Shown: piece by piece, positions 9,406 to 20,747 of the stretch | Numbering within the stretch: position 1 is the first letter of the stretch | Layout of the letters: every line of letters begins with the position of its first letter | From: CAVQAH01 sp963784195 | Lineage (GTDB): Bacteria > Acidobacteriota > Vicinamibacteria > Vicinamibacterales > 2-12-FULL-66-21 | NCBI GenBank assembly: GCA_963784195.1 | Contig: CAWARA010000005.1 | Location: forward strand, 12,123 to 76,122 | DNA: 64,000 nt | Direction: 5' to 3' | The notes under the pieces: generated by a model | The model's input: the letters and a program-made list of their open reading frames with translations, nothing else | Told to the model about the DNA's origin: nothing | Databases searched by the model: none | Made by a program: the position numbers and the translations under genes

Positions 9406-11940
9406 AGGTCTCTTCCCAAATCGAGCACAGCGGCTCCACGCGCCGCAGCCAATCCATTCCCGGATCGCCGATGGGTGCGCCGGGCGGCGCGTCCGGCAGA
9501 TCCGCTCGTGTGACCGGTGTCAGCGGACGATCGAGGAAACGCCTGATGTCCTCGCCGAGCGCCGCGCGATGTGCCGCGTCAGCGCCGGTGGCAGTCGGCG
9601 CGTTCATCGTCTTCCAGGGCAGCAGCCTCGCCGTGGCGAGCGCCCTGACCTGCGGCATGTCGGCGCTGCCGGCCAGCGTCATCACATGCTCCATGACGAC
9701 GCGCTGAACGGCCCGCCCGATCTCCGCTTCGTAGGGCGATGCTGTTTGCGGTTTCGACGTGGCAGTGATCAACTCGTCGAGCACCCACTCGAGTCCCGGC
9801 ATCGAGGGATCCAGCGCGTGCTGCTCCACGAGCCGCGCGGCGCGCGCATCATTCAGCAGGAGACCGACCGTCATGTTGGCCGCCACCACCGCGGGCGTGA
9901 TCGCGTCGAACATCTGACCCGTATAGCGAGGGAACAGTTCTCGCGTCCGGCCGTATCCTGACGGCCGCGGGGGAATCTTCTTGAGCAGGTCAGCCGGCAG
10001 CGCGAGCTCGGACGGCTTGATCGTCCCGATCAGCGCCTGGACGGCGGCGCGCTGCTCGGCCGCGGGAGCGAACCGGACAGGCTCGCGGCCATCGCCGCGC
10101 ATCGCGTAGATGTAGTAGAGCCCGCCAACGGTCGACGCGGTTGCTTCGACCTGATACCGATGGTGCAGGTAGAGCGGGACCAGCACCTCCTCCAGGCTGG
10201 CCATCGGTTCGTCGCGCTTGATTGCCTGCTCACCGAAGCGCGACAGAGCGACGCGCCGCATGTCGAGCATTCGCTTGAGCTCGGGGACCGCGTTGGTGCC
10301 GTTGGACCATTGGTCGACACGCGCGTGCGCACCGAGATCCTGATTGGTGAGGTACCACAGATCCTTCTTGTGGCCTTCATCGAGGATCGTGGCAAGACCC
10401 TTCGCTTCGTCGGTACCAGCGGGGAAGTCCTGATAACCGAAAGTGATCGCCACCTTGTCCCACGTGCCTATCCCGACATCGTAGACTTTCGAATAGTCGA
10501 ACGTGTTGTCCGGCTTCATCGTGACGAGCGGATGCGGGTAATCCATCACCGAGATCCGGCCCGCTTCGCTGTCGTAGTAGTTGTGTCCGATGCCCAGCGT
10601 GTGACCGACCTCGTGTGCCGCCAGCTGACGGATGCGCGCGAGGCCCCAGGCCATCAGTTCCGGCGGCGTCTCGGTTCCTGTCTTGTAGGGACTCAGAAGC
10701 CCTTCCGCGATCATGTAGTCCTGGCGGATCCGAAGCGATCCGAGCGTGACGACGCCCTTGATGATTTCTCCGGTGCGTGGGATCGGTCACGCTTGCCCCG
10801 GTGCTCCACCCGCGTGTCGAACGGTGAACCCAGTTGATGACGTTGTAGCGAATGTCCAGCGGGCTGACGCCGTCGGGCAGCAGCTCGACCTGAAACGCGT
10901 TGCGATAGCCGGCCGCTTCGAACGCCTGGTTCCACCAGCGCGCGCCATCGAGCAGCGCCGAGCGAATCGGTTCGGGTGCGCCGGGATCGAGGTAGTAGAT
11001 GATCGGTTTGACCGGATCGCTTACCTTCGTGGACGGATCCTTCTTCTGCAACCGGTGACGCCGGATGAAGCGCTGGGTCATCGGCTGGCCCGGCAGGGCG
11101 GCGTAGTTCTCGTACGACAAGTCTCCAAAACCGCCTCGCGGATCGTACTTACGCGGCTTGTAGTTGGTGTCGGGTAGCTCGACGATCGAATGATGCACGC
11201 GGATGCTTGCGGCTTCCGCGGTGGCCGCAACGCTGCCGACGCCTTCGAGAAACGCACCGCCACCGCCGCCACCACCACCTCTCGCCGCCGCCACCGCCTG
11301 GTCCGCCCGCACCCGGCTGGCGGACGAATGTCAGTTCGGCTTCCATTTCAGTGTTCTTCGGAAAGCCGAGGGTCATCGGCATGTAGAGGGAGCTCCTGCC
11401 CGCTTCGAATCGGTATGTGCCCGGACGAAGGCGTCCCGCCATGTCGTTGCCGTCCCGGACGAGGTATTCGGTGTAGTCGACGACCAGGCGGTCTCCGGTC
11501 GCGGCGGCAATCTGGAATCCCCAGAGCACGGAACGGGCAAACGCATCGCGCACGGTGCGTGCTTCAGCTTCGCTCGTGGTCATGGCCCGGAACTGGTAGT
11601 TGGGCTGGACCATCAGCACGCGGGGGCCGGCGCGTTCGAACTTGATGATTCGCGAGCCGGTCAGGATGCCGCGGTCGAGGCCGATGTCGTTCGATCCCAG
11701 GCCGGTCGCCAGGCCTGTCGAGTAAAGCACCTCGGTGTTGAGCCGGGGGATCTCGAGAAACAACCGGCCTCCCGCCTCGTCCCAGTAGAGCGGGAAGAAG
11801 CCGTCAATCTTCTTCATCCCGGTCGTTCGTTCTTCGATTGACGGGATCGGCTCGCTGGCGCCGGGGCGTCTCGCACCCTGTGCGAATGCAGCGCCGGCCG
11901 TCACGACAATGAGCCAGCGCGACGAGTCCGCTCTGCACAC
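9392..11940 (-). CDS. Zinc-dependent metalloprotease, DUF5117/DUF4953 type, two frameshifts
   Basis: Secreted metalloprotease of about 850 residues. The N-terminal frame (down to about 11270) holds IDGFFPLYWDEAGGRLFLEI, the DUF5117 signature, after a probable signal peptide (SSRWLIVVTAGAAFAQG). GTG 11940 is the best in-frame start; an ATG near 11960 in another frame would need a third break. The middle frame (about 11280-10800) has YYLDPGAPEPIRSALLDGARWWNQAF. The last frame (10790 to 9392) carries the zinc site HEVGHTLGIGH near 10580-10615 and the C-terminal DUF4953 domain. Breaks fall in the GGC/CCACC-rich linker near 11275 and near 10790. The family is common in Acidobacteriota and Bacteroidota; substrates are unknown. 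Confidence 0.83.
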
Positions 11941-12171
11941 CCGTCCCACGTGAATTGAACATTCTGCTGCCTCCGTGCTGTTCGTCTTGCGGACCAAGTC
12001 TATCCGTGGCTGTGCAGCTTCGGCAATGCGGATGAGCCGGCGCAAAACGTGAACGAAATGTCGCGCCCCAGTGATGAGATTTCCATGCAGTTGAGAGTAC
12101 ATTGGGAGGCGGTGGCGATCGACGGATCGCAGTCCGCGCGGCTCGAAGCTGCGTGTTCACACGCTGTCGGT

Positions 12172-12561
12172 ATGAACGGTCTGGATTCCAGGCGTCCGCT
12201 CGTGCTGATCATCGAGGACGATCAGGCCTCGCGGCGTCTGTACGCGTCTGAGCTCCAACATGCCGGGTTCGATGTTGCAGAAGCTCACAACGGATTGCAG
12301 GCGGTTGAAAAGGCCACCCAGCTCATCCCCGATGCCATCGTGACCGATCTCGGGCTCCCCGGAATCGATGGGTACGAGCTGTGCCGTCGACTCCATCGCG
12401 ACGACCGGCTCAATCGCATTCCGATCGTCGCAATCACCGGGCGCTATTTTTCGCCGGCGGATATCGCTCGCGCTCATCGCGAGGGATGCCACGCCGTGCT
12501 GATCAAGCCGTTCGTCGGCGAGGAATTGATTGCGGAAGTTCGGAGAGCGCTCGATCGGTGA
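12172..12561 (+). CDS. Single-domain response regulator (CheY-like receiver)
   Basis: Stand-alone receiver domain of about 130 residues from ATG 12172; the frame is open from ATG 12049 (170 residues) but the extra 41 residues show no domain. Key residues are present: acidic pair in LVLIIEDDQ, phosphoacceptor Asp in AIVTDLGLPG, Thr in PIVAITG and Lys in AVLIKPF. There is no output domain, so it probably acts by protein-protein contact or passes phosphate on. A DUF2934 gene follows after about 35 bp in the same direction. No cognate kinase is adjacent. Confidence 0.85.
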   Translation: MNGLDSRRPLVLIIEDDQASRRLYASELQHAGFDVAEAHNGLQAVEKATQLIPDAIVTDLGLPGIDGYELCRRLHRDDRLNRIPIVAITGRYFSPADIARAHREGCHAVLIKPFVGEELIAEVRRALDR

Positions 12562-12595
12562 GGCCTGGCACCCGAGTTGCTCCAGGAGTGATCGT

Positions 12596-12808
12596 ATGGC
12601 CAAGTCTCGTAGCAAGACTGTTGTGATCGTCGAGGATGCCCCCGTCGCCGAAACGCCGGCGTCGGCCAACATCGAGCCGAAGCGTATCGCCGAACGCGCT
12701 TATGAGTTGTACATGAGTCGTGGATGCGAAGAGGGTCGTGATCTCGAAGACTGGCTCAAGGCCGAGCGCGAGCTGACAGCATCCGGAACACGTTCAGAGA
12801 TGAAGTAG
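12596..12808 (+). CDS. DUF2934 small protein
   Basis: A 70-residue protein from ATG 12596 with an AGGAG box about 9 bp upstream. Residues about 28-62 (IAERAYELYMSRGCEEGRD, followed by LEDWLKAERE) match the short DUF2934 domain, widespread in Acidobacteriota and Proteobacteria and without assigned function. The N-terminus is Lys/Ser-rich. It probably forms a transcription unit with the receiver gene upstream. Confidence 0.82.
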   Translation: MAKSRSKTVVIVEDAPVAETPASANIEPKRIAERAYELYMSRGCEEGRDLEDWLKAERELTASGTRSEMK

Positions 12809-12824
12809 CCGGCGCCAGATCGGT

Positions 12825-13172
12825 TCAGAACATTCGTCCGCCAAGCGGCACGTCGCGCTCGGGCTCGAGGAGCACGACGGCGCCGTCCGCATCCGGGACG
12901 CCCAGCGTCAGCACCTGCGACATGAAGGGACCGATCTGCCGCGGCGGAAAATTCACAACCGCCACGACGAGCTTTCCGATCAGTTCGTCTGGCCTGTAGT
13001 GTCGCGTCAGCTGCGCTGACGACGACTTCGTGCCTATCGCTGAACCGAAGTCGATCGACAGCTTGTACGCGGGTTTGCGCGCCTGCGGAAACTCATCCGC
13101 TTGAACGATCCGCCCCACGCGCACGTCCACTTTCTCGAATTCTTCGAACGTCAGTGTCTTGTCGTTGTTCAC
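12825..13172 (-). CDS. csaA: CsaA family tRNA-binding protein
   Basis: Small OB-fold protein of about 115 residues. DVRVGRIVQADEFPQARKPA and the C-terminal GVPDADGAVVLLEPERDVP segment are the CsaA/tRNA-binding (EMAP-II-like) signatures. GTG 13172 is preferred because it gives the usual 110-115 residue length; the open frame extends 16 codons upstream without homology. CsaA binds tRNA and has been described as export-related or chaperone-like in Bacillus. It converges with the DUF2934 gene, leaving a 16-bp gap. Confidence 0.87.
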   Translation of the reverse strand: MNNDKTLTFEEFEKVDVRVGRIVQADEFPQARKPAYKLSIDFGSAIGTKSSSAQLTRHYRPDELIGKLVVAVVNFPPRQIGPFMSQVLTLGVPDADGAVVLLEPERDVPLGGRMF

Positions 13173-13467
13173 GGCAGGGCATGATCGACCAACTCGTCCC
13201 GATCGTGCAACCGGACACACCCGTCGTTCGCAACGCTCCGGATGGTTCGAAACCGCTCAGTCTGACCGGCAAAGGCCGCCAGGAGTAAGGGGACGGGCGG
13301 AGATCGCCCAATTCGCAGTCCGGCTGGAAGCTCGACGTTTCTGGCTGGAGCACTTTCTGCAGGCTCTTCACGGCGAGGACCAGCACGTCACGCCTCATGC
13401 AACAACGACGTTGGCGGGCACGCTCAGCGAAACGCTGACGCGGCGTCGTCATCTCGAAGGAGACGGT
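13173..13467. other. Non-coding gap between csaA and the SDR gene
   Basis: Divergent gap of 295 bp. It must hold promoters for both genes, but no convincing -35/-10 pair, repeat or RNA was recognised. Open frames here are extensions or shadows of the flanking genes. Confidence 0.4.
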
Positions 13468-14493
13468 ATGAACAGGCAGCAGCACTTCCTGCTCGGTCTC
13501 GGCGCTGGCGCCGCGGCGACGATCGCACTCGGACGTCTGGCGCGAACGCGTCACGCGATCGATTTCACCGGCCGCACAGTCGTCATCACCGGGGGATCCC
13601 GTGGGCTGGGGCTCGTGCTGGCGCGGCAGTTCGCGGCTGAGGGAGCTCGTCTCTGCCTGATGGCTCGCGACGAGGCGGAGCTGGCGCGGGCCCGTGCGCA
13701 GCTCGTCTCGAAAGGCGCCCAGGACGTCATGACGGTCAGATGCGACGTTCGCCGCCGTGCGGATGTGCGCGTCGCGATGGACCGCATTCTTGACGCATGG
13801 CCGTCGATCGACGTGCTCGTGAACAACGCTGGCGTGATTCAGGTCGGGCCGCTCGAACACATGACGCACGAGGACTTCGAAAATGCGATGGCCACGCATT
13901 TCTGGGGCCCGTTGCATCTGATGCAGGAGATCATCCCGTCGATGCGCCGGCGGGGCTTCGGCCGCATCGTCAACATCGTCTCGATCGGCGGACGCATAGC
14001 CGTGCCACACATGGCGCCGTACTCGGCAAGCAAGTTTGCGTTGGCGGGGCTTTCGGATGGCGTGCGCTCGGAGCTGAATCAGTACGGGATTCGTGTGACG
14101 ACCGTGTCGCCAGGGCTGATGCGAACGGGATCGCCGCCAAACGCACAGGTCAAGGGTCAGCACGAGGCGGAGTATGCCTGGTTTGCGATCTCGGACTCGA
14201 CGCCCGGATTGTCGATCTCGGCGGAGCGTGCCGCCCGTCAGATCATCGAGGCTTGCCGCTATGGGGATCCCGAGCTCACGATCACGGCGCCGGCACGAGT
14301 GGCGATAATGGCCAATGCGGTCGCTCCGGCCGCGCTCGCTCGCGTCATGATGCTCGTGGCGCGGCTGCTTCCCGCGCCTTCCTCATCTGAAGGCGATCGA
14401 TCGAAACCTGGACGTCAGAGTCGATCGAGGTGGGCTCCGTCACTCGCGACGGTGCTGACCGATCGCGCAGCCGCTTCGAACAACCAGCTGTAG
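13468..14493 (+). CDS. Short-chain dehydrogenase/reductase
   Basis: NAD(P)-dependent oxidoreductase of 341 residues, starting at ATG 13468 with a GAAGGAGA box upstream. Rossmann motif TGGSRGLG at about residue 38, NNAG at about 117, catalytic Ser in the VNIVSIGG segment and YSASK at about 185. The N-terminus has a hydrophobic stretch (FLLGLGAGAAATIALG) that may be a membrane anchor, and a basic, Ser/Pro-rich tail follows the domain. The substrate cannot be told. The stop abuts the stop of the convergent SRPBCC gene with no gap. Confidence 0.87.
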   Translation: MNRQQHFLLGLGAGAAATIALGRLARTRHAIDFTGRTVVITGGSRGLGLVLARQFAAEGARLCLMARDEAELARARAQLVSKGAQDVMTVRCDVRRRADVRVAMDRILDAWPSIDVLVNNAGVIQVGPLEHMTHEDFENAMATHFWGPLHLMQEIIPSMRRRGFGRIVNIVSIGGRIAVPHMAPYSASKFALAGLSDGVRSELNQYGIRVTTVSPGLMRTGSPPNAQVKGQHEAEYAWFAISDSTPGLSISAERAARQIIEACRYGDPELTITAPARVAIMANAVAPAALARVMMLVARLLPAPSSSEGDRSKPGRQSRSRWAPSLATVLTDRAAASNNQL

Positions 14494-15246
14494 TCAGAGT
14501 GTTCCGCTTGCGGTGGCGCTTTCGCCTGTCTCGACGAGTTGCTTGAGCCGGCGGAGATCCTCACGAATTTCCCGGGCCGGATCCCGGCCCAGCAATTTCG
14601 CGATCATGACGCCCGCTTTGCCGCCTGGCGGACTGTATTGCATCCGGACGCGAACATCCGTTCCGCGCCCGCTCCCCGCGTCGTCAAAATTGACAGAGCC
14701 GGCGCTGACCAGATCCGATCCCTCGATCGAGCGCCAGCCGATCACCTGGTTCGGCACCTCGTTGATGATCTCGGCATTCCATTCAACGACAGTGTTGGCG
14801 GGTGACTTCGCGCGCCATCGCGACAGCGTTTCCGTGATGATTTCGACCGATTCGAGGTGACGTATGAATCGCGGAAGGTTTTCGAGATTGCGCCAGAATC
14901 GATAGAGCTCCTCGATCGGCCGATTGATCGTGATCCGTTCGTCGATCATGACGCCGCCAGACCCGCCAAGCACGCGCCTGGTGTCGTCGCCCGTACCCGC
15001 CGTGTTGACGCCGAGGAAGTCGTAGGTGTGGCAGTGGCCGGTGACGCCGCGCCGGACGAGCAGGGCACCGAGGCCCGCCAGCACCCATCCGCCCGCGCGG
15101 CGGCGCGACGCGCCGTAGGCGGTGATCACCGCCCCGGCCGCGACGGAAACCCAGCGCTCAGTTTCGCTGATGTTTCGCCGGCTGCGCACACGCGTCTCCT
15201 GTGCGTCAGCCGGGAATCGAAGGTCCATATCCATCGCACAACCCAC
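14494..15246 (-). CDS. SRPBCC/cyclase family protein with N-terminal membrane segment
   Basis: A 250-residue protein. Residues about 25-75 (ISETERWVSVAAGAVITAYG and GGWVLAGLGALLVRRG) resemble the DUF2892-type two-helix membrane unit, followed by GHCHTYDFLGVN. Residues about 95-235 form a polyketide-cyclase/dehydrase (SRPBCC) domain: ERITINRPIEELYRFWRNLE and the GKAGVMIAKLLGRDPAREIR ending. This fusion is common in Acidobacteriota and Proteobacteria near stress and membrane genes; the ligand is unknown. ATGs at codons 1 and 5 are both possible. The next gene upstream (15293-15691) runs the same way, so the two may form an operon. Confidence 0.82.
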   Translation of the reverse strand: MGCAMDMDLRFPADAQETRVRSRRNISETERWVSVAAGAVITAYGASRRRAGGWVLAGLGALLVRRGVTGHCHTYDFLGVNTAGTGDDTRRVLGGSGGVMIDERITINRPIEELYRFWRNLENLPRFIRHLESVEIITETLSRWRAKSPANTVVEWNAEIINEVPNQVIGWRSIEGSDLVSAGSVNFDDAGSGRGTDVRVRMQYSPPGGKAGVMIAKLLGRDPAREIREDLRRLKQLVETGESATASGTL

Positions 15247-15292
15247 ACCCGTCAGTCGACCTTCATTTTCGAGATCGTCATCCTCGAAACAG

Positions 15293-15691
15293 TTATGTCC
15301 GGCCGGCTACCGCTTGCTGTAGATTCGGCTTCACAGCCGCGCTCGTCCACGATGGCGGGTCGCTGGCGGGGAACGAGTCCTCGGATGCGTGCTCGACGAC
15401 GTCGTGGAGCCGCCAACCGCGTTCTGTCATCTGACGATCGATCCAGTTGCGCGCGAAGGCCAGATCGCGACGGCCCATAGCCGCGCGAATCGCTAACGTG
15501 CCGCTGGCGGCGGCGAGCGCATTGCCCTTGAATCCGCCGCGCCGGATGCCCATCATCGCCAGACCGGCAGCCCACGCCGCCATCATCCAGCGCTCCTGAT
15601 CGCACTGAGATATTCTCGCCGAGAGTTTCGGCGCGTCCCAGACGCTTTTTTTGCTCCGAGCCATCGTGAGGTTCATCGTGGCTTCAGCCAT
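15293..15691 (-). CDS. Conserved hypothetical protein with SFPASDPPSWT tail
   Basis: A 132-residue protein (or about 122 if ATG 15661 is used). A hydrophobic, Gly/Ala-rich middle (MMAAWAAGLAMMGIRRGGF, GNALAAASGTLAIRAAMG) suggests one or two membrane helices. The C-terminus carries VVEHASEDSFPASDPPSWT, a short motif found at the ends of many small acidobacterial and proteobacterial proteins of unknown role. It lies 46 bp upstream of the SRPBCC gene on the same strand; the shared membrane character suggests a joint role. No enzyme motif seen. Confidence 0.65.
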   Translation of the reverse strand: MAEATMNLTMARSKKSVWDAPKLSARISQCDQERWMMAAWAAGLAMMGIRRGGFKGNALAAASGTLAIRAAMGRRDLAFARNWIDRQMTERGWRLHDVVEHASEDSFPASDPPSWTSAAVKPNLQQAVAGRT

Positions 15692-15809
15692 GGTCCACCT
15701 TTCATTGCGCGCCCTCCTGCGAAGGCGCGAACCTTACGCTAGGCCTCACACCTGTGCACAACACGTGCCTGCTGTTCGGCTTGGAAAGAGGCGCGTAGAA
15801 TGTTCCACC

Positions 15810-17394
15810 ATGCGTCATGTCGTTGCCGCCGCGATTCTCCTGTCAGCTGCCGTCGGCCTGACCGCCGGAGGGCAAGCTCAGCCGTCACAGTTCGATGTTG
15901 TGATTCGAAACGGTCGTGTAATGGATGGGTCGGGGAACCCCTGGCTCAAGACCGACATCGGAATCACGGGTGGTCGCATCGCCGCAATGGGGCGCCTGCC
16001 TGATGCAAAGGCGAAGACGGTCATCGACGCGGGAGATCGCCTCGTCACGCCTGGGTTCATCGATGTTCATTCACACGCCAGCGAGGGTTTGAGCCGGCCC
16101 GAGCTCCGTCAAGCGCAGCCGATTCTCGCGCAGGGTGTCACGACCGTCGTCATCAACCCTGACGGCGGCGGTCCCGTCGATCTCGCCGCACAACGGCTGG
16201 AACTGGAGAAGGGAGGCGTCGGACCGAACGTCGCGCTGCTGATCGGTCATGGCAGCGTGCGTTCGAACGTGATCGGCCGCGGACAACCGCGCGCCAACGC
16301 CAGAGGAACTCGAGAAGATGCGCGCGCTCGTGAGGCGTGCGATGGAGCAGGGCGCTTATGGGCTCTCGAGCGGCCTCTTCTACACCCCGGGCAGCTATTC
16401 GAAGACTGAGGAAGTGATCGCACTCGCCACGGTCGCGGGGGAGTTCGGCGGTGTGTATACGAGCCACATCCGCGACGAAGGTGACTACAACATCGGCGTG
16501 GTCGCGGCGGTCCAGGAAGTGATTCGCATCGCCGAAGAGGGCCGGCTGATCGGCATCGTCAGCCACATGAAGGCGCTCGGCCCCGACAACTGGGGGCTCG
16601 CCACCGCATCCACGATGCGAATGGAGGAAGCGCGAAGCCGCGGCGTGCAGGTGTTCGCTGACCAGTATCCGTACGAAGCCTCGTCGACGAGTCTGCGCGC
16701 CGCCTTGTTGCCGGGCGGCATCGAGCTGCCGGACGCGGCTGACGCAGCCGCGACGCTGACGCCCGAGAAGAAAGCGGCCCGTCAGACGCTCGAAGCGACT
16801 GTGCGCGAGAACATGCGCCGCCGCGGCGGCGCGGCCGCGATTCAGATTGCGTTCTTCTCGCCGGATCCCTCGCTCCAGGGCAAGACGCTGGCGCAGATCG
16901 CCGAGGCGCGCAAGGTCGCGCCCGAAATCGCCGCCATCGACATGATGGTGAAGGGGAACGTATCGATCGTGTCGTTCAACATGTCGGAAGAGGACATCCG
17001 TCACATCATGCGGAAGCCCTACACGATGGTGTCGAGTGACGGCGGCCTGGTGCGGATGGATGCCGGACAGCCTCACCCCCGCAACTACGGCGCGTTTGCC
17101 AGGCGGCTTGCCCTGTACGTTCGTGAGCGCGGCGTGACGACGCTGGAGGAGGCCATCCGTTCGATGACCAGCCTGCCGGCTTCAGTCTTCGGGCTGAAGG
17201 ACAGGGGTGTGATTCGCGAAGGCGCCGCGGCGGACATCGCAATCTTCGACCCCGCGAAAATCCGCGATCGCGCGACCTACACGCAGCCGCACCAGCTCGC
17301 GGAGGGCATGTGGGGGGTGCTCGTCAACGGCGTGCCGGTCGTCTCGGAGGGGAAGTTCACCGCCGCTTTGCCGGGCCGCGTGCTGCGGAAGTAG
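15810..17394 (+). CDS. D-aminoacylase-like amidohydrolase, secreted, one frameshift
   Basis: Metal-dependent amidohydrolase of the N-acyl-D-amino-acid deacylase family, about 527 residues. Starts at ATG 15810 with a signal peptide (MRHVVAAAILLSAAVGLTAGG). Landmarks: FDVVIRNGRVMDGSGNPW, the metal motif GFIDVHSHAS, SSGLFYTPGSYSKTEEVIAL, TSHIRDEGD, and the late motif KDRGVIREGAAADIAIFDP. The frame changes near 16285-16295, where PRANAR should read on as PTPEELEKM; one base is missing in a CGCGCG run. It likely hydrolyses N-acyl-D-amino acids or D-peptides outside the cytoplasm. Its 3' end overlaps the photolyase 3' end by 38 bp. Confidence 0.85.
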
Positions 17395-18838
17395 CGTCCC
17401 CGTACTGTTCGAGGAACCTCTTCATCTTCAGTTTGCGGCGCGTGCTCTGCGACGTCATGTAGCGCACGGTTCCGAAGATCGGCCGTTCGGGCCACGGTCG
17501 ATCGTAACGTCCCATGACCCACGCATAGCTCGCGTACGAATTCGGGTCGCGTCCGTCCAGCGAATAGCGATCCATGAGCGTGCGCATGGTGTCGAGTGCC
17601 TGCGACGGCTGCCGGCTCCACTCGAGAATCTTCTTACCCCACAACATGCGCAGATAACCGTGGAACCAGCCTTCCGCGACCATCTGACGTTGTGCCGCAT
17701 TCCAGATCTCGTCAGATGTACTCGCAGATTCGAGTTGATCGAGCGAATACACGTTGGGACGGCGGTCCCTGGCGTGCCGCTGGAGTGTCTTGCGAGACCA
17801 TTGAGGCAGGCTGTCGTAGCTCGTGTAGTCCTCGATGTATTCGCAGCCGTTGAACGAGAGCTCGCGCCACACGACGAGCTGATCGAGAAAGGCCTCAGCC
17901 GACCGCGAGACGCCCCACCATCCTTCACGCGCACCTCCGCCACGCTGCGCCAGCTTTCGGGTGGTCCACCGCTCGTGGGTCATGATCGACGAGAAGATCT
18001 CGTGTGCAGAGATGTGCCCGAAGTGGAGGAAAGGGGAGAGCCGGCTGGTGCAGTCCTCGTCAGGATGATTTCGATTCTCGGCGTACTCTTCTAGATGCGT
18101 ATCGACAAAGCGTCGGAGGTGGGCTTCGGCGTTCCTTGGGCCTCCCCGTACGCCGACACGCCGAATCGCGCGATCGATCGGGAGGCCTGCGAGATCACCC
18201 GCCAGCAGCGTTGACCCGGCAGCCGGCCATCGTCGTACCACATCCGCCGGGATTTGTTTCAATCGCAGACCGCGCGGCAAGCGCCGCAACGGGTTCTCGT
18301 CAGGGACGTTGACGATGTGATCGCGCAGCACGCGTTGTGCGAAGGCACGATAGAAGCGTGCGGCGGTGAAGGCGCGCCCGTGCTCGGCCAGGGGAATCAG
18401 CCCGTTTCCGTCGACCGCCTCCATTCTTACGCGCACCTTCCGCGCTGCCGCGGCAAGCATGCGCGGAATGAAGAACGCCGGGTACCAGTCGGTGACGACC
18501 GCGCAGGCGCGCCGCGCCAGCGACTCGATCAACCCACGGCCGGCACCTTTTCGAGGCTCGACGTATGGGTAATAGAGCGCCCTGCTTCCCGCGGCGTCAC
18601 GCTGGTTGTCGGCCATCCCGTCGAGCACGAACTGGTGCAGTCGTTCGCTGGCAAACGGGTAATCGCAGCGCAGGGCCTCGAGAATCAGGAGCGGCCGGTT
18701 GAATTCGCGGGCGAGATCGACGGCGCGCTGCAGGCCGAAGTTCCACCGCAGCCTGCGCGCCGCAACCATCCAGTAGAGGACGAATTCTCCAGCCGGGTTG
18801 ATCGGAGCGCTGTTCAGAAATCTGAGGCGGGATTGCAT
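17357..18838 (-). CDS. Class II deoxyribodipyrimidine photolyase
   Basis: Light-driven repair of UV-induced cyclobutane pyrimidine dimers in DNA; binds FAD. 493 residues from ATG 18838, chosen because the family N-terminus (RFLNSAPINPAGEFVLYWM) follows directly and the open frame upstream runs through repeat DNA. Class II hallmarks: GLIPLAEHGRAFTAARFYR, LSPFLHFGHIS, EAFLDQLVVWRELSFN, and the C-terminal WGKKILEWSRQP ... LDGRDPNSYASYAWVMGRYD with FGTVRYM. Intact, with no frame break. It fits a surface-soil life style. Confidence 0.93.
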   Translation of the reverse strand: MQSRLRFLNSAPINPAGEFVLYWMVAARRLRWNFGLQRAVDLAREFNRPLLILEALRCDYPFASERLHQFVLDGMADNQRDAAGSRALYYPYVEPRKGAGRGLIESLARRACAVVTDWYPAFFIPRMLAAAARKVRVRMEAVDGNGLIPLAEHGRAFTAARFYRAFAQRVLRDHIVNVPDENPLRRLPRGLRLKQIPADVVRRWPAAGSTLLAGDLAGLPIDRAIRRVGVRGGPRNAEAHLRRFVDTHLEEYAENRNHPDEDCTSRLSPFLHFGHISAHEIFSSIMTHERWTTRKLAQRGGGAREGWWGVSRSAEAFLDQLVVWRELSFNGCEYIEDYTSYDSLPQWSRKTLQRHARDRRPNVYSLDQLESASTSDEIWNAAQRQMVAEGWFHGYLRMLWGKKILEWSRQPSQALDTMRTLMDRYSLDGRDPNSYASYAWVMGRYDRPWPERPIFGTVRYMTSQSTRRKLKMKRFLEQYGDATSAARGPAKRR

Positions 18839-18850
18839 TGGGGCATGGGC

Positions 18851-18932
18851 CGTAGTTCGTAGTTCGTAGTTCGTGGCTCCGTAGCTCGGAAACCGCCGAC
18901 AACTTCGGCGAGACACGAACCACGAGCCACGC
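18851..18932. repeat. CGTAGTTCGTGG-type inverted repeat hairpin
   Basis: The left arm is three copies of CGTAGTT followed by CGTGGCTC (18851-18879); the right arm is GAGACACGAACCACGAGCCACG (about 18910-18932). It lies between the end of ahcY and the start of the photolyase gene, both on the minus strand, so it could terminate ahcY transcription. It is the same family as the 9.3 kb element. Confidence 0.72.
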
Positions 18933-19037
18933 CCGCCTCCGCTCGTCGCGTGCGCTGACCGCGACGAGCTCTGACGAGGCCTCGCCGAAGCGCGCAACGA
19001 CTCAGCGCGCGAAGGCGGGAACCACGGCAGCGGAGCG

Positions 19038-20537
<1,500 letters not shown>

Positions 20538-20627
20538 TCCTGGTCCTCTTTGATTGTGCGCGCCTGGGGCTCCACCCCCCAAAGCGCTCTCACTAGTTAC
20601 TTACTCACATTCATGCACGAGCCGACG

Positions 20628-20713
20628 GCCGCGCGACGATCGCGACGGTCACGACGAACACGACGCACCAAACCAACATGACGTCGTGCTCGTCGCGGCC
20701 GTCGTGATCGTTG
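20628..20713. repeat. CGACGA-type inverted repeat hairpin upstream of ahcY
   Basis: The left arm (about 20631-20665) is GCGACGGTCACGACGAACAC-like, the right arm (about 20681-20713) GACGTCGTGCTCGTCGCGGCC-like. It separates the methyltransferase stop (20748) from the ahcY start (20537), both on the minus strand, consistent with termination or attenuation between them. Confidence 0.72.
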
Positions 20714-20747
20714 TGAAAACCGTCAAGACGTTCATACAAAACAGCCG

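Noticed and set aside
20538..20640. SAH or SAM riboswitch upstream of ahcY
   Set aside because: The leader can form a small GC hairpin, but I could not match the conserved core of the SAH riboswitch. A covariance-model search would settle it.
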